DNA of 45,417 nucleotides. Origin: an uncultured Lachnospiraceae bacterium (GTDB lineage: Bacteria; Bacillota; Clostridia; Lachnospirales; Lachnospiraceae). This document shows, one piece after another, positions 41,028 through 45,417 of this stretch. Each line of letters opens with the position of its first letter. Position 1 is the stretch's first letter. The position numbers and the translations under genes were made by a program. The notes beneath the pieces were generated by a model. The model had not been told where the DNA came from. It ran no database searches and was given only the letters and a program-made list of their open reading frames with translations. Where the stretch lies: NCBI GenBank assembly GCA_905233695.1, contig CAJODN010000011.1:1-45417 (forward strand), given 5' to 3'.

Positions 41028-42143
41028 ATGAATCGTAACGGCATCAACATGGCCCGTGTAAAAAAACAGAATAGAAGCCTTGTTCTCAGGTATATGAACT
41101 CTCATAGTAACGCATCTCGTAAGGAAATTGCGGAGGCTACCGGTCTTACTCCCGCAGCCGTTACCCAGATTTGTAACGACTTTCTTGATATGGGATTAAT
41201 TAAGGAGTGCGGTACCGACGATGACGAGGCGAAAGGAGCCGGTCGCCGTAAGGTTAAGGTGCAGATTAATCGTGATTATGCCTACATTATCGGTATCAAC
41301 ATCGAACTCGAGAATACGTATGTCGTTATTACAGATCTCTCAGGAAATGTGTATTCCAGCAGTAGGCTTAACACGTCTGAAGCCAAGGATATTGACGCAT
41401 TTATCGATAGAATAGCACAGAGTATAGATGCTGCCTTTAAGCTTAACCCGGATATGAAAGAGAAGGTTATAGGCGGCTGTGTATCGATTGTCGGTAAGGT
41501 TGACAGGGAGAGAGGCGTGTCCCTTCACGCATACGGCATCTGGGATGAAGAGGTTTCTCTATGTGAAATGTTAGAACAGCGCTTGGGATTTACATTTATC
41601 ATAGAGAACAATATGGACGCTTTCGCCAATGCTGAGATAATATACGGAACGGGAAGTATCTATGATAATGTGCTGGTGATTAAATGGGCGCCCGGTGTCG
41701 GTTGCAGTATCATTATTGATAATAAGATATATGAAGGCCGTAACGGAAGGAGTGCGGAGCTTGGCCATTTTATTGTAGAGAAGAACGGTAAGAAATGCTT
41801 CTGCGGGCGAAAGGGTTGTCTTGAGACCAAAATATCCGTAAGAGCTATGGAAGAGAAGAAAAGATTCGACGTAGAAAACTTCGCTGATGTATATGAGGAT
41901 TTCGATGATGAAATCGATCTATTCGCAAGGACGCTTGTTAATACCATGTCCATATTAGAGCCTAACAGAGTAGTGCTAAGCGGTAAACTTTTCGCTGATA
42001 AAAATGTTAGAGAAAGGTTCGTTGAGCACTGCATGTCTTACGATAGTAGATATAACGAAAAAAGAATCCTACATAGTTCCCTCGCGTATCGAGAGAACTA
42101 TATAGGACCCATCGCCACTTACATAGAAAGAGAACTTTTCTAA
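41028..42143 (+). CDS. ROK-family transcriptional regulator
   Basis: A 371-residue NagC/XylR-type repressor. The winged helix-turn-helix is at about 14-66 (NRSLVLRYMNSHSNASRKEI; EATGLTPAAVTQICNDFLDM). The ROK domain follows, with IIGINIELENTYVVITDLSGNV, GCVSIVGKVD, IIENNMDAFANAE, WAPGVGCSIIIDNKIYEG and the zinc motif CFCGRKGCLET (about 264-274) after GH. It lies behind the sulfoquinovose operon, and the palindrome at 35008-35032 is its likely operator, with sulfoquinovose or a breakdown product as inducer. AAGGAG precedes the ATG; ATG 41049 is a possible alternative start. Confidence 0.9.
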   Translation: MNRNGINMARVKKQNRSLVLRYMNSHSNASRKEIAEATGLTPAAVTQICNDFLDMGLIKECGTDDDEAKGAGRRKVKVQINRDYAYIIGINIELENTYVVITDLSGNVYSSSRLNTSEAKDIDAFIDRIAQSIDAAFKLNPDMKEKVIGGCVSIVGKVDRERGVSLHAYGIWDEEVSLCEMLEQRLGFTFIIENNMDAFANAEIIYGTGSIYDNVLVIKWAPGVGCSIIIDNKIYEGRNGRSAELGHFIVEKNGKKCFCGRKGCLETKISVRAMEEKKRFDVENFADVYEDFDDEIDLFARTLVNTMSILEPNRVVLSGKLFADKNVRERFVEHCMSYDSRYNEKRILHSSLAYRENYIGPIATYIERELF

Positions 42144-42170
42144 TACGCGTCTATTCTCCAATCTACTGCG

Positions 42171-43547
42171 TTAATCGTCTATAATATCATCAATATCCTT
42201 AAATCCTAAGTTTCTTGTTACAATCGTCACCGCATCCCCGAGCTTAATGCAGTCATTTCCCTTCGGGACGATGAATTCGTCCTTTCTTCTTATGAATCCA
42301 ACCACAGTACCCTTTTTAAGGGAAAGGTCCTTAAGTAAAATGTCGGTTGCTTTTGAAGCCTGGTTAATCTTGAATTCCAATACTTCTACACGCCCATCAT
42401 ACATATGATATAAGGCTTCGATTTTACTGCCGGAAGCACTTTTCATGGCTCTTGCATAAGCAACGATAGCTTCCGTCGTGATATTCCTCGGAGAAATGGC
42501 AGTTCCTGCATGAAGATCTCTTATAGTTTGCTCGAAGGAACCTCTGTCAAGCTTCAGTATTATCTTGGCGCTGGAGTTTGCTTTTGCGTGGAGGGAGAGA
42601 ATAACATTTTCCTCATCAATTCCTGTAAAGGGAACGAATGCCTGGGCGTCCTGTATGCCTTCCTCAAGGAGCAGTCCTTCATTGGAACCGTCGCCGTGAA
42701 TTATAATGGCATCCGGTAAAAGCTCACTTAGTAAATTACATGTCTCGATATCACGTTCTATTATTTTTACGTTAATCTTATTTTTGATTAATTCTTTTGC
42801 TAGGAAATATGACGCTTTTCCACCGCCCACTATCAAACAGTTTTTAACCTTGGGGTTACTGATTCCCATTTTCTTGAAGAATGGTCTTACATCCTTCTTG
42901 GGAGCAATCATACTTATGTGGTCGTTTTCTTCCACGACGAAATCTCCGCCCGGAATAAATATCTCATCGGTCTTTCTTCTGTGTACTGCCGCTATGATGA
43001 ATTGGCCCGGAATGGCGTTGTCTATCTCGGATACGGTACGGTTTAAGTAAAGACATTCTTTAGGGAGACTGAATTTGACAAGTTCAACCATACCTCCGCC
43101 GAGAACCGTCACATCATATGCGGCGGGAAGACTTAGAATTCTTGAAGCTTCAATTGCGGCCTCCATTTCGGGATTTATAATCATAGTGATTCCCAGGGTT
43201 TTCTTAAGTAGGTGCAGACTCTCCGTATACACTGGAGTTCTTACTCTTGCAACAGTGGGAATGTCTTTTATGGCTTTTACAAGTGTGCAGAAGAGCAGAT
43301 TAAGTTCGTCGGATTTGCTTACGGCAATGAACATGTCGGCGTTTCTTATGTCGGCATCTCTTAAGACTTCTTCAGAAGCACCGTTACCGGTAATGCCGCG
43401 AATGTCATATTTGTTAACAAGGTCGCTTACCCTGTCCGCATTTTTATCGATTACGGCAATTGCAAAATCTTCCTGATATAGCATGGATACTATTTTTTCG
43501 CCGACTTTACCGCATCCCGCAATCACCACATAAGGTCTCTCAGCCAT
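42171..43547 (-). CDS. trkA: Trk potassium uptake regulator TrkA
   Basis: A 458-residue cytoplasmic gating subunit of Trk/Ktr potassium uptake with two RCK units. Nucleotide-binding starts are YVVIAGCGKVGEKIVSMLY (about 6-24) and NCLIVGGGKASYFLAKEL (about 231-248), each followed by a C-terminal RCK domain (about 140-225 and 370-455). The Asp/Glu ends of strand 2 (AVIDKNADRV; KIIERDIETC) suit NAD(H) binding. No membrane subunit (trkH) is in the window. Its start overlaps the aroK stop by 8 bases, so the two genes are coupled. Confidence 0.93.
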   Translation of the reverse strand: MAERPYVVIAGCGKVGEKIVSMLYQEDFAIAVIDKNADRVSDLVNKYDIRGITGNGASEEVLRDADIRNADMFIAVSKSDELNLLFCTLVKAIKDIPTVARVRTPVYTESLHLLKKTLGITMIINPEMEAAIEASRILSLPAAYDVTVLGGGMVELVKFSLPKECLYLNRTVSEIDNAIPGQFIIAAVHRRKTDEIFIPGGDFVVEENDHISMIAPKKDVRPFFKKMGISNPKVKNCLIVGGGKASYFLAKELIKNKINVKIIERDIETCNLLSELLPDAIIIHGDGSNEGLLLEEGIQDAQAFVPFTGIDEENVILSLHAKANSSAKIILKLDRGSFEQTIRDLHAGTAISPRNITTEAIVAYARAMKSASGSKIEALYHMYDGRVEVLEFKINQASKATDILLKDLSLKKGTVVGFIRRKDEFIVPKGNDCIKLGDAVTIVTRNLGFKDIDDIIDD

Positions 43548-44049
43548 TGTTTCTACCTCTTGTTATTTTTCTGTATATTATATCAATGCTTTCATCTAAT
43601 GATTTGTCATTGAGATCAACAATAATTGTAGCATATTTTTTATATAATGTGCTTCTCTCTTTAAAAACATCTTTAAGATTTTGTTCTGCTTTATGCACGA
43701 TACCTCGCTTGTCAAGATCCGGAATGCGTTCTTCCAATGCTTCATAGTTGGTCCGAAGATAAATAATTTCTCCGATTTCCTGAAAATGTTTCATCGCATT
43801 TTCACCGTATACGGCGCTCCCGCCTGTGGCGATGATGGTATCTGACGGATTAATGGAAGAATTTATCTCGTCTTCTTTCTTCAAAAAGCCTTCCGTACCC
43901 AGTTCCTCAATAAGAGTGGATAGTTTCTTTCCTGTTTCTTTTTGTATTTCTATATCCGAATCAATAAAAGAATAGCCCAGTTTCTTCGCAAGAATGACGC
44001 CGATAGTACTCTTCCCGCTTGCAGGCATTCCGATAAGTGTGTAGTTCAT
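43540..44049 (-). CDS. aroK: Shikimate kinase
   Basis: A 169-residue P-loop kinase of the aromatic amino acid pathway, phosphorylating shikimate. P loop GMPASGKSTIG (7-17), the shikimate-binding Asp in FIDSDIEIQ (about 29-37), and the GG motif IATGGSAVYG (about 73-82) are visible. It matches the divergent form common in Lachnospiraceae, with GGS instead of GGG and RGIV in the lid. No other aro genes are near; it is coupled to trkA instead. Function as shikimate kinase is likely from the family, though the variant motifs leave some doubt about substrate. Confidence 0.82.
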   Translation of the reverse strand: MNYTLIGMPASGKSTIGVILAKKLGYSFIDSDIEIQKETGKKLSTLIEELGTEGFLKKEDEINSSINPSDTIIATGGSAVYGENAMKHFQEIGEIIYLRTNYEALEERIPDLDKRGIVHKAEQNLKDVFKERSTLYKKYATIIVDLNDKSLDESIDIIYRKITRGRNNG

Positions 44050-44103
44050 AGTATTATCCTCCGCTGTTATTATACTACCTTTCTTAAAAAATGCATAGAA
44101 AAA

Positions 44104-44212
44104 TACCCTAAGTGTAACGTCGAATCAGCCAAGACCTTTTTCGAAACATTGAACGGTATGTTCAGTTGAGAAAAAGGTGCTTGGTAATGAGACGTATGTA
44201 TTACCTAGGGTA
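44104..44212 (+). repeat. Structured hairpin repeat, copy D (short type)
   Basis: Core 44117-44195: ACGTC-GA-ATCA-G-CCAAG-ACCTTTTTC pairs with GAAAAAGGT-G-CTTGG-TAAT-GA-GACGT. An extra outer pair TACCCTA (44104-44110) with TAGGGTA (44206-44212) extends it. The inner stem is quite different from the other copies but fully paired. It lies between two minus-strand genes, so relative to them it is antisense. Confidence 0.78.
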
Positions 44213-44246
44213 CCTTTCTGTTTATTTAAGAAATTTAGGAGTCTTG

Positions 44247-44750
44247 TTATAAGCTTACGTCAATACTGTTACCAAGCTTCTTCGCATATGCCGATAATTC
44301 CTTCATATAGGCTGAGTCTTTTCCGAATAATTCTTTATATTGATCGGGGGAAATGTTGCTGGCCGCAGTAGAGCTTATTGTCATATATCCGTTCTTTACG
44401 GAGATGCCGAGACTCTTAAGTTCAGAAGAATACTTTTCCGTAAGATTTTTAATCTTACTTGCGGCATTGAAGCTTTGACCGCTTTTCAGAGAGGAGGTCG
44501 AAGAAACAGTGTAATTGTATGCGTCAGCAAAGGACTTAAGTGTCTTCTGGAACTTCTCTTTATTAGTCTTGGAATCATCGTCAAAGTTAAACGAACTGAA
44601 AGTCTTAGTAGCTTTATTAAGCGCAGAAGAATCCGCAACGATAAGCCTCGTAGTCGGTGCTTCAGTACGATTATTCTTAACGCTGAGTGACCTGTCAATT
44701 GAATATAGATTCCTTAGATATACGTTGTTCGTAACACTAAAACTTGCCAT
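44247..44750 (-). CDS. Unknown protein of the flagellar (SD) regulon
   Basis: A 167-residue Ser/Thr/Lys/Asn-rich protein with no signal peptide, no Cys and high helix content, starting MASFSVTNNVYLRNLYSIDR. The C-terminal part (LKSLGISVKNGYMTISSTAA, about 113-132; YKELFGKDSAYMKELSAYAKKL) resembles the ends of filament-cap (FliD) or flagellin-like exported proteins. A promoter of the flagellar sigma type stands right upstream, and GGAG precedes the ATG. Composition and promoter suggest an exported flagellar or motility protein; no family is recognised with certainty. Confidence 0.65.
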   Translation of the reverse strand: MASFSVTNNVYLRNLYSIDRSLSVKNNRTEAPTTRLIVADSSALNKATKTFSSFNFDDDSKTNKEKFQKTLKSFADAYNYTVSSTSSLKSGQSFNAASKIKNLTEKYSSELKSLGISVKNGYMTISSTAASNISPDQYKELFGKDSAYMKELSAYAKKLGNSIDVSL

Positions 44751-44790
44751 CCTAATCTCCTTCCGGGATTTTTCCGTTTCCTTGTTATAT

Positions 44791-44818
44791 ATATCGGACG
44801 AAACATGGAAAATGTTAA
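44791..44818 (-). promoter_or_regulatory. SD-type (sigma-28) promoter
   Basis: On the minus strand TTAA (44818-44815), a 16-bp spacer and TCCGATAT (44798-44791) match the flagellar sigma consensus, with the same -35 sequence and spacer as the flhO promoter. It lies 40 bases before the start of the 44247-44750 gene. Confidence 0.65.
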
Positions 44819-44963
44819 CGCATTTCCGAGGGTTGAAATTATTCTATATTGTGAAAAATTAAGCGCGTGAAATCGTATGTAAGAATTTGCGGAAGGGCTC
44901 AAAATGATGTAGAATAGGAGAATGTAAAGTAATAGAAAAACTAATCGAGGAGCTTAATAAATA

Positions 44964-45417
44964 ATGAAAAGAATTACAACTCAAAAGGTACTTGCTGTCA
45001 TTATTATAAGTGTAATGATAATAAGCCTGTTATCATATATAAATATTACATCAAGAGCCGAGTAATAAAGTGAAGGTGTCTGATGAGAGATTACTTGCAG
45101 GTATAGAGGCCTATAATAACGGAGAATATGAGGCAGAATATCTTGGCATACTTAACTACGGCAAGGAAGGTGTTGATAAGGATCACAAGAACGATTTCTC
45201 GTACAGGTTCAATATCAATGGTATTGAAGTAACATACAAGATGTACAATGGAACTTTAGATGCAGAAGGTAATTATGATTATCCACTTCAAAATCGATAG
45301 AAGGAAGGCTATCCTTACAAGATTACTGTAAAGGATTCGGTAGTTACTGATGTAACAGAGCTTCCATCAGAAGATGTTCCATTTGCGCCACAGTCTATTG
45401 GAGTACCGGGTGAGAAG
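44964..45417 (+). pseudogene. Broken gene for a secreted protein, runs off the window
   Basis: ATG 44964 behind a GAGG site opens a 33-codon frame encoding a signal peptide (MKRITTQKVLAVIIISVMII, then SLLSYINITSRAE) that ends in TAATAA. In the next frame, from about 45052, an open stretch continues (VKVSDERLLAGIEAYNNGEY...) until a TAG at 45298-45300, after which the same frame stays open to the window end (KEGYPYKITVKDSVVTDVTE). So one frameshift and one nonsense codon interrupt what reads as a single exported protein. The C-terminal part is outside the window. The family is not recognised. Confidence 0.6.

Noticed and set aside
34846-44195. The hairpin repeats as hammerhead ribozymes, because of TGATGA next to GAC and GTC-GAA
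   Set aside because: In copy A the bases corresponding to TGAT are changed together with their partners (GGT/ATC), so they form a helix and are not a conserved catalytic core. A second hairpin with the cleavage site is also missing.
34846-44195. The repeats as box C/D-type kink-turns or as integron attC sites
   Set aside because: There is no three-base bulge beside the GA/GA pairs as a kink-turn needs, and no GTTRRRY-type core sites or integrase gene as attC sites need.
45298-45300. TAG read as an amino acid (recoding) in the last gene
   Set aside because: A frameshift upstream in the same gene makes decay or sequencing error the simpler explanation, and no recoding element is visible.

Overview
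The window looks like chromosomal DNA of a motile, fermentative, low-to-mid-GC Firmicute, most likely a Lachnospiraceae member of the Butyrivibrio/Eubacterium type. This is inferred from gene content and synteny: mbl-flhO-flhP order, comFC next to yvyF, a sigI-rsgI pair, a Lachnospiraceae-style shikimate kinase, strong AGGAGG-type ribosome binding sites, and a transaldolase-type sulfoquinovose cluster known from gut Firmicutes. No phage, insertion sequence, CRISPR array, tRNA or rRNA gene was seen.

Layout. 1-4.6 kb: a sodium/solute symporter (putP-like) and uvrA, closed by a hairpin. 4.9-10.5 kb: an actin-like mbl gene under a near-consensus promoter, then an SD-type (sigma-28) promoter driving flhO, flhP, a FlgJ-like rod protein and recD2. 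10.6-13.4 kb, minus strand: rsgI, sigI and an orphan TrpX-like lipoprotein. 13.5-17.5 kb: comFC, yvyF and three glycosyltransferase genes (DUF4422 plus two GT2). 17.6-26.6 kb: a long co-directional run of valS, cdd, a 45-codon gene, a membrane TPR protein, a cytosolic hybrid histidine kinase, a PIN/NYN-like protein and an HD phosphohydrolase.

26.7-32 kb: a minus-strand operon (VTC-type polyphosphate polymerase, DUF4956 membrane protein, Cthe_2159-type beta-helix lipoprotein) diverges from an OmpR-type response regulator and sensor kinase. Phased direct repeats in the shared intergenic region suggest the pair controls the operon. 32-34.7 kb: endonuclease IV, an RsbW-like ATPase, a truncated EamA transporter remnant, an unknown gene and a divergent arginase-family gene.

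35-42.1 kb: a sulfoquinovose catabolic cluster (GH31 sulfoquinovosidase, transaldolase, YihU-like sulfolactaldehyde reductase, two candidate isomerases) and a ROK regulator. A perfect palindrome overlapping the cluster promoter is a candidate operator. Sulfoquinovosides would be hydrolysed, isomerised to sulfofructose, split by the transaldolase, and the C3 sulfonate reduced to dihydroxypropanesulfonate. 42.2-44.8 kb, minus strand: trkA, aroK and an unknown protein under an SD-type promoter. The window ends in a broken gene for a secreted protein.

The most unusual signal is a family of structured intergenic hairpins, all in the same orientation, near 29.9, 34.8-34.95, 37.9 and 44.15 kb. They share GA/GA, single-G and single-nucleotide irregularities at fixed places in helices whose paired bases covary. 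One copy is nested inside another. I do not recognise the family.
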